The notes under the pieces are model-generated. The model was not told the DNA's origin and made no database searches. It saw only the letters and a program-made list of their open reading frames with translations. DNA of 64,000 nt from Steroidobacteraceae bacterium (GTDB lineage: Bacteria; Pseudomonadota; Gammaproteobacteria; Steroidobacterales; Steroidobacteraceae): contig JAWLAG010000001.1 of NCBI GenBank assembly GCA_041395505.1, positions 2,232,001 through 2,296,000 on the forward strand. Reading direction: 5' to 3'. This document shows positions 17,196 through 25,757 of the stretch, in pieces. Each line of letters opens with the position of its first letter. The stretch's first letter is position 1. Both the position numbers and the translations under genes were made by a program.

Positions 17196-17271
17196 TGGTG
17201 GGCCGTGCAGGATTTGAACCTGCGACCAACTGGTTAAAAGCCAGCTGCTCTACCGACTGAGCTAACGGCCC
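17196..17271 (-). tRNA. tRNA-Lys (anticodon TTT)
   Basis: The minus strand folds as a full cloverleaf: acceptor GGGCCGT with ACGGCCC, discriminator A and an encoded CCA, anticodon arm CTGG-CTTTTAA-CCAG with anticodon TTT, and the TTCAAAT T-loop. The 3' end faces the Rhs region, the usual orientation for an island attachment site, although no second copy of the tRNA end was seen. Confidence 0.95.
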
Positions 17272-17362
17272 GAGCGCGTCTGTGCCGCCGAGTACGCCGG
17301 ACCGGGTCCGCGGGCAATTCCAGGGCACGACTGGATCCACAATTCTACTACGTGCATGCCGC

Positions 17363-18055
17363 TCACGCGAGTTTCGGCCGGTAGCGGGTCGGGTCTGCAA
17401 GCGAAGCGGCCGCGAATCCTTCCTGTCGCAGGCGGCAGCTGTCGCACATGCCACAGGCCTCGCCCGAATGTGACGCCTGGTAGCAAGAGACCGTCAGCGA
17501 GTAGTCGACGCCAAGCGATGTACCGAGCTCGATGATCTGCGCCTTGGACAGCGACTGCAGTGGCGCAACGATGCGAATGGCACGGCCCTCCACGCCTGCC
17601 CGCGTGGCAAGCGAGGCCAACCGATCGAAGGCAGCGATGAATTCCGGGCGGCAATCCGGATAGCCCGAATAGTCGACTGCATTGACGCCAATATGCACTT
17701 CGGTCGCGTCCAGCACCTCCGCCCATCCGAGCGCAAGCGCCAACATGGTGGTATTGCGTGCTGGCACGTAGGTTGCAGGAATTCCCGCTGATGGCGCGAC
17801 CGGCACCCGCTGCGCCGGATCGGTCAGCGCAGAGCCGCCGATGCCTGCCAGGTCAATACGCATGGTCCGATGTTCGACGGCCCCCAGGGCGCTCGCCACG
17901 CGGCCCGCCGCCGCCAGCTCCGATGCATGCCGTTGGCCGTAGTCAACGGACAGTGCGTAGCACTCGCGTCCTCCTTTTCGAGCAAGCGCGAGAACGGTTG
18001 CGGAATCGAGCCCGCCCGAGAGGAGCACCACGGCGCGATTTGCAGGCGCGCTCAT
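17363..18055 (-). CDS. queC: 7-cyano-7-deazaguanine synthase QueC
   Basis: QueC converts 7-carboxy-7-deazaguanine to preQ0 with ATP and ammonia in the queuosine pathway, in the cytoplasm. The 230-residue protein has the PP-loop SGGLDS at residues 13-18 and the C-terminal zinc site with four cysteines (C191, C201, C204, C207 in SCYQ and ACGMCDSC). The ATG at 18055 overlaps the queE stop by four bases, so QueE product and QueC substrate are co-expressed. Length is typical. Confidence 0.95.
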   Translation of the reverse strand: MSAPANRAVVLLSGGLDSATVLALARKGGRECYALSVDYGQRHASELAAAGRVASALGAVEHRTMRIDLAGIGGSALTDPAQRVPVAPSAGIPATYVPARNTTMLALALGWAEVLDATEVHIGVNAVDYSGYPDCRPEFIAAFDRLASLATRAGVEGRAIRIVAPLQSLSKAQIIELGTSLGVDYSLTVSCYQASHSGEACGMCDSCRLRQEGFAAASLADPTRYRPKLA

Positions 18056-18705
18056 CGTCCTGGCACATTCCCCCACAGGTATTTGTGCAACTGTATCTGA
18101 AATCGCACCGGCAGCCGGTCGGCAATGATCCACTCCGCCAGGTCCCGCGCAGGAAGCTGCTCGTGGCTGGGAGAAAAGAGCACCGTGCAGATGCGATCGA
18201 GCCCGCGTTCCAGGACTTCGTTGCGGCTCCATTCATAGTCATTGCGGTCGCAGATGACGAATTTGACCTGATCCCGTGCACGAAGCGCGCCCAGCTCACT
18301 GTATTTGTTGCGCGCGCACTCGCCGGACGCGGGCGTCTTGAGGTCCACCACCTTCACGACGCGATCGTCGACGCCCGCAAGCGACATCGCGCCGCTCGTC
18401 TCGAGCGACACCTGCAGTCCTACATCACACAATTTGCGCAACAAATCGATGCAATTGCGTTGCGCGAGCGGCTCGCCGCCGGTCACACAGACGTGTCCCA
18501 CTTCCTGACCGCGGACTTGGTCGACGATTTGCTCGATGCTGAGCAACGTGCCGCCCTGGAAGGCGTAGCTGGTATCGCAGTAGACACAACGCAACGGACA
18601 GCCGGTGAGACGCACGAACGCGGTTGGCCACCCAATCTGATTGGCCTCACCCTGCAGCGACAGGAAGATCTCGCTGACCCGTAGTCGTTGATCAGCAGCG
18701 GGCAT
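18052..18705 (-). CDS. queE: 7-carboxy-7-deazaguanine synthase QueE
   Basis: This is a radical-SAM enzyme that contracts the ring of 6-carboxytetrahydropterin to 7-carboxy-7-deazaguanine. The CX3CX2C cluster motif is at C36, C40, C43 (GCPLRCVYCD), and the SAM-binding GGEP motif is present (TGGEPLAQ). At 217 residues from ATG 18705 it has normal length; GTG 18711 is a possible earlier start. It follows cpoB by five bases and overlaps queC. Confidence 0.93.
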   Translation of the reverse strand: MPAADQRLRVSEIFLSLQGEANQIGWPTAFVRLTGCPLRCVYCDTSYAFQGGTLLSIEQIVDQVRGQEVGHVCVTGGEPLAQRNCIDLLRKLCDVGLQVSLETSGAMSLAGVDDRVVKVVDLKTPASGECARNKYSELGALRARDQVKFVICDRNDYEWSRNEVLERGLDRICTVLFSPSHEQLPARDLAEWIIADRLPVRFQIQLHKYLWGNVPGR

Positions 18706-18710
18706 GGACA

Positions 18711-19430
18711 CTAATCGCGCTTGTCCAGCCGCTCCTGCGCCAGCCTGCCCGCGTCCGTGTCGCGGTAGGTCGCCGCAACCTGGCGCAGTATCTCCTGCCC
18801 TTTGTCCGTGTTGCCGAGCTCGAGATAGGTATAGCCGAGCTTCAACAAGGCATCAGGCGCCTTGCGCGACTTCGGCCAGCGGCTGACGAGATCCGCAAAG
18901 GCATCGCGCGCGGCTTCGTATTGCAGCGTGACATAGTAAGTCTCGCCAAGCCAATACTGGGCGTTTTCCGCGAGTTCGTGCTGCGGAAAACGCTCGACAA
19001 CGGTAGCGAAGCCCTTGATGGCCGTCTCGTACTGCCCCGACTTCAGCGCATCGAATGCGAGGTTGTAGGTCGTCGCCGCTTCGTCGCTTGCACGAACGGC
19101 TTCGGGGATTGGTGCCGCCGGCGCTTGCGTCGTGACGGCCGGAGACTCGGCGAGCGGCTCACGGCGGATCTCGGCCAGCCGGCGAATGTCATTGCGCAGC
19201 ACGTCCATCTCGCCGCGCAAGTCGCGCATTTCTGCCTGGAGGCGATCGATGCGCCGGGACAGTTCCAGGAGATTGTCGTTGCCGACGACGCGTTCGAGCT
19301 GCGCCACACGCGCATCGAGCTGCGCATTACTCGGTGCAGCCGGCTGATCGTCCGCCGGCATCAGCGAACAGGCGCCCAGGCCGATGGTTGCCAGGCATGC
19401 GGTTACGCTGGTCCTGCACAGGCGCAGCAC
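18711..19430 (-). CDS. cpoB: Tol-Pal system protein CpoB (YbgF)
   Basis: CpoB links Tol-Pal to the cell-wall synthase PBP1B in the periplasm. An N-terminal exported segment ends at LGAC, so a lipid-anchored form is possible. A coiled coil of about 50 residues (LDARVAQLERVVGNDNLLEL) and three TPR repeats in the C-terminal half (YNLAFDALKSGQYETAIKGF) match the family. No ATG fits; GTG 19430, eight bases after the pal stop, is my choice (239 residues). Confidence 0.88.
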   Translation of the reverse strand: MLRLCRTSVTACLATIGLGACSLMPADDQPAAPSNAQLDARVAQLERVVGNDNLLELSRRIDRLQAEMRDLRGEMDVLRNDIRRLAEIRREPLAESPAVTTQAPAAPIPEAVRASDEAATTYNLAFDALKSGQYETAIKGFATVVERFPQHELAENAQYWLGETYYVTLQYEAARDAFADLVSRWPKSRKAPDALLKLGYTYLELGNTDKGQEILRQVAATYRDTDAGRLAQERLDKRD

Positions 19431-19437
19431 CTGATAT

Positions 19438-19962
19438 TTACTTGAGATAGACAATTTCCACCCGTCGATTCTGGGCCCAAACGGTTTCCCCATCGCCGAA
19501 GACGGCTGGGCGTTCCTCGCCATAACTGACGGTGGCGAGCTGCTCGTCGCGCACGCCCTGCAGCATCAGCGCCCGACGGACCGCCTGTGCGCGGCGTTCG
19601 CCGAGGCCGATGTTGTATTCGCGCGTGCCGCGCTCATCCGCATGGCCTTCAAGCCTCACGTGCTGTGCGGAGTTGGCTGCCAGATAACGCGCGTGCGCCG
19701 AAACAACCTCGAGATCCGCGGGGCGAATTTCGGCGCGGTCATAGTCGAAGTAGATGATGCGTTTGGCCAGCAGTCCCTCGGATGGGCCTGGACTCGAATC
19801 GTCTGCGCCGACCTCGCCGGCATTGGTGAGATCGCCGGTGTCGGCGTTGCTGTCAGCCGCCGCCGTGCCGGAACCAGCGGCTTCCGAGGCGCGCTGACTC
19901 GCGCAACCGCTCAGCAGGATCGCTGCGGCGAATGCCAACGCAAATACGCTGTTACGCATCAT
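19438..19962 (-). CDS. pal: peptidoglycan-associated lipoprotein Pal
   Basis: Pal is an outer-membrane lipoprotein whose OmpA-like domain binds peptidoglycan and TolB. The signal ends in LLSGC (lipid attachment), followed by a flexible Ala/Ser/Gly/Asp linker and the OmpA domain with YFDYDRAEI and GHADERGTREYNIGLGERRA. ATG 19962 (MMRN) has GGAGAG upstream. It lies 26 bases behind tolB. Confidence 0.96.
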   Translation of the reverse strand: MMRNSVFALAFAAAILLSGCASQRASEAAGSGTAAADSNADTGDLTNAGEVGADDSSPGPSEGLLAKRIIYFDYDRAEIRPADLEVVSAHARYLAANSAQHVRLEGHADERGTREYNIGLGERRAQAVRRALMLQGVRDEQLATVSYGEERPAVFGDGETVWAQNRRVEIVYLK

Positions 19963-19988
19963 GAGACTCTCCGCTTGATGGATCGAGA

Positions 19989-21290
19989 CTAATTGACAAA
20001 TGGACCCCACACCGGTTCGCGCACTTCGCCGCGATCCGCCGCAAGCTGTTGCTGGACTGCGCCGTCGCTCGAGACCGTCAGCAGTCCCGGACGCCCTCCG
20101 CGCTTGCCGGCATAAATCAAGGCCACACCATTCGGCGCAAAACTCGGCGATTCGTCCTGGCCGCCATTGGACAACACCGTGACCTGACCGCTCGCCAGGT
20201 CCTGGATGGCGATGCGGTAGGCGTTGCCGTCGAGCGTCACCATGGCAAGCTTCTGTCCGTCCGGCGAGGGCCGCGGTCGTGCATTGTAACTTGCAGTGAA
20301 CGTGACCCGCTGCGGCCTTGCATTGCCCGCCAGGGGCATGCGATAGACCTGCGGCCCGCCGGCACGGTCCGAGGTGAAGTAAAGGCTCTTGCCATCGCTT
20401 GAAAATGCCGGTTCCGTATCGATGGCCGGATCGTCCGTCAGTCGGGTCAGTTCCTGCGACTGCAGGTCAAGCATGTATATATCGAGATTGCCATTGCGAC
20501 CACCGAGCGTAACGGCCAGCTTGCGGCCGTCGGGCGACCAGGCGGGGGCACCGTTGATGCCCGCGCGGGCCGAGACGCGCCGGCGCTCGCCGGTTGCGAG
20601 ACGTTGCACGTAGATGGCCGACGCGCGCGATTCGAAGGAGACATAGGCAAGCCAGGCGCCGTCGGCCGAGAACGCGGGTGACATGATCGGCAGGCGCGAT
20701 TCGAGCACAATGCGCGGACTTGCGCCATCGGCGTCCGCCACCACGAGCTGATAGCGCTGTTTTGGCGCGCTGCCGTCGACTGAGACATAGGCGATACGCG
20801 TCGAAAACGCACCACGAATTCCCAGCGTCTTTTCGAATACGAGGTCGCTGATACGATGTGCCGCAGCCCGCAGTGTCGCCGGCAGCGCGTCGAACTGCTC
20901 GATGAACAATCGTTGGCCGTTGAGGACGTTGACCAGCTCGGCCGTCACGCCGAAGGCCTCGCCATCCCTGGCTGTCAATCGTCCCACCACCACGTAGTCA
21001 TTGCGCTGCATGCGCCAGTCTTCGAGTACGACTTCCTCCTTGCGGCTCGGCCGCGACAACATGTCGCCCCGCTCCATGGTGCGGAATCGTCCCGAACGCG
21101 CCAGGTCCTCATCGACGATGCCGGCGATCTCGTTGCCAAGACGCGCCACCCCGCCCGAGGCAAACGGCACGATCGCGATCGGGATCGGATCCGTGACGCC
21201 CGAGGTGATTTCGACCTGAAGCTGGGCCCAGGCGCGCGCTGGCAGCAGCGCCATGGCGATGATGATCAGTGCCAATCTGGTGTCAGTCAT
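19989..21290 (-). CDS. tolB: Tol-Pal system beta-propeller protein TolB
   Basis: TolB is a periplasmic protein that shuttles between Pal and TolA. A Sec signal ends near ARAWAQ, then the N-terminal alpha/beta domain and a six-bladed WD40-like propeller with repeated motifs (PAWSPDGRKLAVTL, PAFSSDGKSLYFTS, PRPSPDGQKLAMVT). Its ATG overlaps the tolA end by eight bases. Length (433) is typical. Confidence 0.97.
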   Translation of the reverse strand: MTDTRLALIIIAMALLPARAWAQLQVEITSGVTDPIPIAIVPFASGGVARLGNEIAGIVDEDLARSGRFRTMERGDMLSRPSRKEEVVLEDWRMQRNDYVVVGRLTARDGEAFGVTAELVNVLNGQRLFIEQFDALPATLRAAAHRISDLVFEKTLGIRGAFSTRIAYVSVDGSAPKQRYQLVVADADGASPRIVLESRLPIMSPAFSADGAWLAYVSFESRASAIYVQRLATGERRRVSARAGINGAPAWSPDGRKLAVTLGGRNGNLDIYMLDLQSQELTRLTDDPAIDTEPAFSSDGKSLYFTSDRAGGPQVYRMPLAGNARPQRVTFTASYNARPRPSPDGQKLAMVTLDGNAYRIAIQDLASGQVTVLSNGGQDESPSFAPNGVALIYAGKRGGRPGLLTVSSDGAVQQQLAADRGEVREPVWGPFVN

Positions 21291-22032
21291 GGGGTCTGAA
21301 CCGTACCTCTATTTCCCGCTCGAACAACTGTGCTTCCGGCGGCGGCGGCAGGGGTGATGCGCGCCGCGCGGCCGTCTCGATCGATTCGCGCACCGCAGCA
21401 TCGCCATTGCAACTCACCACGCTGGCGGACACCACCTCGCCACCAGGTATCTGGGTGACGTGAACCATGCAATCAATGCCCGCCCCGGCCGTCGCCGGCC
21501 GGATCCAGGCGCGTTGGATGCGCGCCGCGATCTGTTGCGCCCATTGCTGCGCCAGTGCCGCGCGACGTCCGCTGTCCTCCCGCTCCTCATCAGCGAGCCG
21601 CGCGCGAAGCTCCGCCTCGCGACGAGCCCGATCGCGCTCCCTGGCTTCTGCCTCGGCGCGCTTGCGTTGCTCTTCGCGTTGCTTGGCTTCGACTTTCTCA
21701 CGCTCGATTCGCGCACGCTCTTCCCGCTCGCGTTGCGCAGCCAGCAGTTGCTCTTTGGCCGCCGCCGACTCCTGCGGCAATGTTTCCTCCGGCGTCGCCT
21801 GGGGTTCGGGTTCATCGGCAGGCGGTGGTTCCTCGACCGGCTGCGGTTGCACCGGCGCACCGATTTGGAACTGGCTTGGATCAACCACCACAGCCTCGAT
21901 GGCCAGTTGCTGCACCGGCGCCTCGCGTTGGCGAAAGTTCACGAAGCCGAACCAGAGCATGGCGGCAAATGCCGCATGCATGATGAGCGACAGGAATGCA
22001 GGTCCAATTGCAGCACGTTGCTCAGCCGCCAT
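21283..22032 (-). CDS. tolA: cell-envelope integrity protein TolA
   Basis: TolA spans the periplasm from the inner membrane to Pal/TolB. One N-terminal membrane segment (FLSLIMHAAFAAMLWFGFV), a Pro/Glu-rich region, a long Arg/Glu/Ala coiled coil (about residues 85-160) and a C-terminal globular domain (WIRPATAGAGIDCMVHVTQI) are present. The helical part is shorter than in E. coli. It follows tolR by nine bases. Confidence 0.92.
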   Translation of the reverse strand: MAAEQRAAIGPAFLSLIMHAAFAAMLWFGFVNFRQREAPVQQLAIEAVVVDPSQFQIGAPVQPQPVEEPPPADEPEPQATPEETLPQESAAAKEQLLAAQREREERARIEREKVEAKQREEQRKRAEAEARERDRARREAELRARLADEEREDSGRRAALAQQWAQQIAARIQRAWIRPATAGAGIDCMVHVTQIPGGEVVSASVVSCNGDAAVRESIETAARRASPLPPPPEAQLFEREIEVRFRPHD

Positions 22033-22041
22033 GAATATGGA

Positions 22042-22491
22042 TCACCTGCGATCCGCATCGACCGTTACCGGGCTGGACAGGAACCCAAGCTTGCGCGCGC
22101 CGGCCTGCTGCAAGAGCGTCATCGCTTCGACCACTCTGCCGTAGGGCACGCGCCGATCGCCCTCCACAAGCACGGCCAGATCGGGCGCGCGGCGAATGAT
22201 GGCAGCCGCGTCTGCGAGCACATCATCGTCAGTCCGTGGCGCCTCGGGACGCGCGCCAACGTTCAAATAGAGCAGTCCATTGCGATCGATAGAAAGAATC
22301 AATGGTTTCTGATCCTTCAACAAAGCCGGGTCGAGAGGCTCGGAGGCGGCCTGCGGCAGTTCGACCTTGATGCCCTGCGCAAGCAACGGCGCCGTGATCA
22401 TGAAAATGATCAGCAACACCAGCATGACGTCGATATACGGCACGACGTTGATTTCCCCCAACAGGCGGCGACTGCGTTTCAAACTAGCCAT
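22042..22491 (-). CDS. tolR: Tol-Pal system protein TolR
   Basis: TolR is an ExbD-family stator subunit of the proton-driven TolQR motor. The single membrane helix INVVPYIDVMLVLLIIFMIT carries the essential Asp. A periplasmic domain follows. 149 residues is normal. The ATG shares one base with the tolQ stop (TAATG). Confidence 0.96.
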   Translation of the reverse strand: MASLKRSRRLLGEINVVPYIDVMLVLLIIFMITAPLLAQGIKVELPQAASEPLDPALLKDQKPLILSIDRNGLLYLNVGARPEAPRTDDDVLADAAAIIRRAPDLAVLVEGDRRVPYGRVVEAMTLLQQAGARKLGFLSSPVTVDADRR

Positions 22492-23192
22492 TATCCGGCT
22501 CCAGCGCGACCTGTCGCCGAACTGCTACGTGTTGCATGGCGTTGCAGTATCGTCGAGAACTCCTCGACGAAGGCGTCAAAGCGCAGTTCCATGCGGCCGA
22601 CCTGGTCGGCATAGCGGTTATAGGCCACCACCGCCGGAATCGCGGCAAACAAGCCGACCGCCGTCGCGACGAGCGCTTCGGCGATTCCTGGCGCCACCAT
22701 CTGCAGGGTCGCCTGCTGCACGCCGCCGAGCGCCACAAATGCGCTCATGATGCCCCATACCGTGCCGAACAGACCGACGTAGGGACTCGTCGAACCAATC
22801 GTCGCAAGGGTTGCAAGGCTCGCCTCGAGTCGATCGAGTTCCTTCAGCTGCGCAACGCGCATGGCCCGCCGCGCGCCTTCCAGCAACGCATCGACGCCCG
22901 CCCCCTGCTGGCGCAGCCGCGCGAATTCCCTGAATCCCATCTCGAAAATGCTCTCGATGCCCGTGCTGCGCCCACGTGACTCGATGTCGCGGTACAGCTG
23001 CGACAGGTCACCGCCCGACCAGAACTGTTCCTCGAAACGGGTTGAGACCTTCCTGATGCGTCCAAGCACGGCCTTCTTGGAAAAAATTATCGTCCAGGAT
23101 GCCAACGAGGCCAACAACAGGATCGCTATCACAAGCTGCACGACGACGCTTGCATCGAGAATCAGTTGTACGAATGACAAACCGTCTTTCAT
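22491..23192 (-). CDS. tolQ: Tol-Pal system protein TolQ
   Basis: TolQ is a MotA/TolQ/ExbB proton-channel subunit with three membrane helices. These are seen near residues 10-35, at about 135-160 (STSPYVGLFGTVWGIMSAF) and at about 170-195 (PGIAEALVATAVGLFAAIPA). The ATG at 23192 overlaps the ybgC stop by four bases (ATGA), which fixes the start against much longer open frames upstream. 233 residues. Confidence 0.96.
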   Translation of the reverse strand: MKDGLSFVQLILDASVVVQLVIAILLLASLASWTIIFSKKAVLGRIRKVSTRFEEQFWSGGDLSQLYRDIESRGRSTGIESIFEMGFREFARLRQQGAGVDALLEGARRAMRVAQLKELDRLEASLATLATIGSTSPYVGLFGTVWGIMSAFVALGGVQQATLQMVAPGIAEALVATAVGLFAAIPAVVAYNRYADQVGRMELRFDAFVEEFSTILQRHATRSSSATGRAGAG

Positions 23193-23593
23193 GCAAGTTC
23201 CTTGGCAATGGCAGCTGGAAAGCGCGCGGGCCGCATGGTCCTCGCGTTGAGACAGGCCACCCGAACGAGAGCGCTGGCGAGCAATTCGCCGCCGGCATCG
23301 CTCCTGCGTATTTCCTGCTGGAATTCCAGGCTGACCTTTCCAGCAGCGCTCGGCGTGCAGCTCACGACAAGCAGGTCGTCCAACCGGGCCGGCCGATGGT
23401 AGTCCACTTCCACCCTGACCACCGTGAATACGACACCCGGATCGTGCTGAAGTTCGCTCTGGCGGAACCCCAGCGCGCGCAGCCACTCGCTGCGCGCGCG
23501 CTCGAAGAACCTGAGATAGTTTGCGTAGTAGACGATTCCGCCGCCATCGGTATCCTCCCAATAGACCCGAATCTGCGTCACCGACCCGCTCAT
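23189..23593 (-). CDS. ybgC: acyl-CoA thioesterase YbgC of the Tol-Pal operon
   Basis: This is a hot-dog-fold 4-hydroxybenzoyl-CoA-type thioesterase of 134 residues. The catalytic motif VYWEDTDGGGIVYYANYLRF near the start carries the Asp of the family. It overlaps ruvB upstream and tolQ downstream by four bases each, so translation is likely coupled through the whole run. Confidence 0.94.
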   Translation of the reverse strand: MSGSVTQIRVYWEDTDGGGIVYYANYLRFFERARSEWLRALGFRQSELQHDPGVVFTVVRVEVDYHRPARLDDLLVVSCTPSAAGKVSLEFQQEIRRSDAGGELLASALVRVACLNARTMRPARFPAAIAKELA

Positions 23594-24633
23594 GACTTGC
23601 CCTGAAACAGCGGCAATTCTCCGTTCGCCGTGACCGGCTCCAGGCCAAAGTGCAGGTAGGCACTACGCGTTGCAATGCGCCCGCGTGCCGTGCGCATCAC
23701 GAATCCCTGCTGGATGAGGAACGGCTCGATCACGTCTTCGAGCGTTCCCCGCTCTTCGCCTACCGCCGCAGCAATGCTTTCGATTCCGACTGGGCCACCA
23801 GAGAATTTTTCGATGATCGTCAGTAGAAACTTGCGGTCGAGCGTATCGAAACCCTCCGGATCGACCTGCAGGAGGTTGAGCGCTGCGTCGGCGACCTCCT
23901 CGTTGACGGCTCCGCCGGCGCGCATCTGCGCGTAGTCTCGCACGCGGCGCAACAGGCGGTTTGCGATTCGCGGTGTACCACGCGAGCGCGCAGCGATGCG
24001 TCGCGCACCGCCTGCATCGACATCAACCGAGAGTATGCCGGCGGCCCGCGTCACGATGCGCGTCAGGTCGTCGGTGCCATAGAACTCCAGTCGCTGCACG
24101 ATGCCGAAGCGGTCTCGCAGCGGCGATGTCAGCAGCCCGGCGCGTGTCGTTGCGCCTACCAAAGTGAAGGGCGCAACCGGCAGCTTGATCGAACGTGCCG
24201 CCGGCCCCTCGCCGATCATGATATCGATCTGGTAGTCCTCCATTGCCGGATAAAGGACTTCCTCGACGAGCGGCGACAGGCGGTGGATTTCATCCACGAA
24301 CAGCACGTCGCGTTCTTCCAGATTGGTCAACAATGCGGCGAGATCGCCCGCGCGCTCGAGTACGGGCCCCGAGGTCTGGCGCAAGTTCGATCCAAGCTCG
24401 TTCGCGATGATGTGCGCCAGCGTTGTTTTGCCAAGTCCCGGTGGCCCGAAGATCAGCACGTGGTCAAGCGGTTCACCGCGCTGCCTTGCCGCACCGATGA
24501 ATATTTCCAGCTGTGTCTTGACTTCGGCCTGCCCGACGTAATCGCCCAGCCGCTTGGGACGAATGGCGCGTTCTGCGCTCTCCTCGTCAGCTCGCGCACG
24601 CGACGTGACCAGCCGTTCGTCCAGTTCGTTCAT
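23590..24633 (-). CDS. ruvB: Holliday junction branch-migration ATPase RuvB
   Basis: RuvB is the hexameric AAA+ motor that drives branch migration with RuvA. Walker A GPPGLGKTT lies at residues 63-71, Walker B/DEIH near 113-117, sensor motif GATTRAGLLTSPLRDRFG after that, and the winged-helix C-terminal DNA-binding domain with GPVGIESIAAAVGEERGTLE. ATG 24633 overlaps the ruvA stop (ATGA), giving 347 residues, the usual length. Confidence 0.98.
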   Translation of the reverse strand: MNELDERLVTSRARADEESAERAIRPKRLGDYVGQAEVKTQLEIFIGAARQRGEPLDHVLIFGPPGLGKTTLAHIIANELGSNLRQTSGPVLERAGDLAALLTNLEERDVLFVDEIHRLSPLVEEVLYPAMEDYQIDIMIGEGPAARSIKLPVAPFTLVGATTRAGLLTSPLRDRFGIVQRLEFYGTDDLTRIVTRAAGILSVDVDAGGARRIAARSRGTPRIANRLLRRVRDYAQMRAGGAVNEEVADAALNLLQVDPEGFDTLDRKFLLTIIEKFSGGPVGIESIAAAVGEERGTLEDVIEPFLIQQGFVMRTARGRIATRSAYLHFGLEPVTANGELPLFQGKS

Positions 24634-25232
24634 GTACCGCCGATCCCCTGCAGCGCCTTGCGGATCAATTCTTCGGTTTGCAACTGCTCGGCACCCGGCA
24701 CGGCACGCAGAAGGCGGGTCGCCTCCGCCGGCTTGTAGCCCAGTGCCAGCATCGCGCTGAACGCTTCGGCTGCTGCGCCGGCCGGATCCTGCGCACCCAT
24801 CGGACGTTCGCCCCCATCCGGCATCTGTGCGGCCTGCAAACGATCTCGCATTTCGATCACCACGCGCTCGGCGGTCTTGCGACCGACACCGGGTATGCGG
24901 GTGAGCGTGGCTGCATCGTCGGCGCGGATGCAGCCTATCAGCGCGTCGACACTGATTCCCGAGAGTATCGCAAGCGCAATGCGTGGCCCCACGCCTGATA
25001 CCTTGAGGAGATCGCGAAACATGCGTCGTTCGAGCTGTGTCGCAAAGCCAAACAACAGATGGGCGTCCTCGCGTACCACGACGTGTGTGCACAGAGCGAC
25101 TTGTTGTCCCACCTTCGGCAGCACATAGAATGTCGACATCGGCGATTGCAGCTCGTAACCGACGCCGGCAACGTCGATAAGCAAGTACGGCGGAGTTCGC
25201 TCCAGCAACTGCCCGCAGATCCGCCCGATCAT
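24630..25232 (-). CDS. ruvA: Holliday junction DNA-binding protein RuvA
   Basis: RuvA is the tetrameric junction-binding platform for RuvB. It has an N-terminal OB fold (MIGRICGQLLE), paired helix-hairpin-helix motifs (KVSGVGPRIALAILSG and RIPGVGRKTAERVVIE) and a C-terminal UBA-like RuvB-binding domain (MLALGYKPAEATRLLRAV). I chose ATG 25232 because it overlaps the ruvC stop by four bases and gives the conserved N-terminus; ATG 25241 is also possible. Confidence 0.97.
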   Translation of the reverse strand: MIGRICGQLLERTPPYLLIDVAGVGYELQSPMSTFYVLPKVGQQVALCTHVVVREDAHLLFGFATQLERRMFRDLLKVSGVGPRIALAILSGISVDALIGCIRADDAATLTRIPGVGRKTAERVVIEMRDRLQAAQMPDGGERPMGAQDPAGAAAEAFSAMLALGYKPAEATRLLRAVPGAEQLQTEELIRKALQGIGGT

Positions 25233-25753
25233 GCTCGACATGTCCGTTCGAATGCTCGCGTATTTGCGTGGCAGAGGGCGATCGCCAGTGCATCGGATTC
25301 ATCGCTACCTACCGCCTGGCGCAGTCCCAGCAACGCAGCGACCATGTGCTGCACCTGGCCCTTAGCGGCGGCGCCCGTTCCCACCACCGCAAGCTTCACG
25401 GCTCGGGGCGCATACTCGAAGACCGGCGCCGGCCCGACGGCACACAGTGCCGCGCCCCGCGCCTGGCCGAGCTTGAGGGCGCTGTCGGCGTTGCGGCTCA
25501 TGAATACTCTTTCGATTGCGATCTCGTCCGGCGCAATGGAGCGGGCTATCTCGCTCAGGGAGTCATGGATTTCGCGCAGTCGCTGCGCCAGATCGTCGGC
25601 GCGCGGAACGATGCACCCATGCGTGACGTACTGGGTACGCCGCGCATCGACCCGCAGCACACCGTACCCGGTGCGCCGGGATCCGGGATCGAGGCCGAGC
25701 ACGGTGAATGGCGCGCGCTGCCGCGCCGGCGCAGTGGCCGCTCCCAGGCCCAC
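25229..25753 (-). CDS. ruvC: Holliday junction resolvase RuvC
   Basis: RuvC is the dimeric endonuclease that cuts Holliday junctions. Acidic active-site residues are in VLGLDPGSRRTGYG (Asp), AIERVFMSRN (Glu) and the C-terminal SDESDALAIALCH (two Asp). The start is GTG 25753, five bases after the yebC stop, giving 174 residues as expected; longer starts run into yebC. Confidence 0.95.
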   Translation of the reverse strand: MGLGAATAPARQRAPFTVLGLDPGSRRTGYGVLRVDARRTQYVTHGCIVPRADDLAQRLREIHDSLSEIARSIAPDEIAIERVFMSRNADSALKLGQARGAALCAVGPAPVFEYAPRAVKLAVVGTGAAAKGQVQHMVAALLGLRQAVGSDESDALAIALCHANTRAFERTCRA

Positions 25754-25757
25754 CGGA

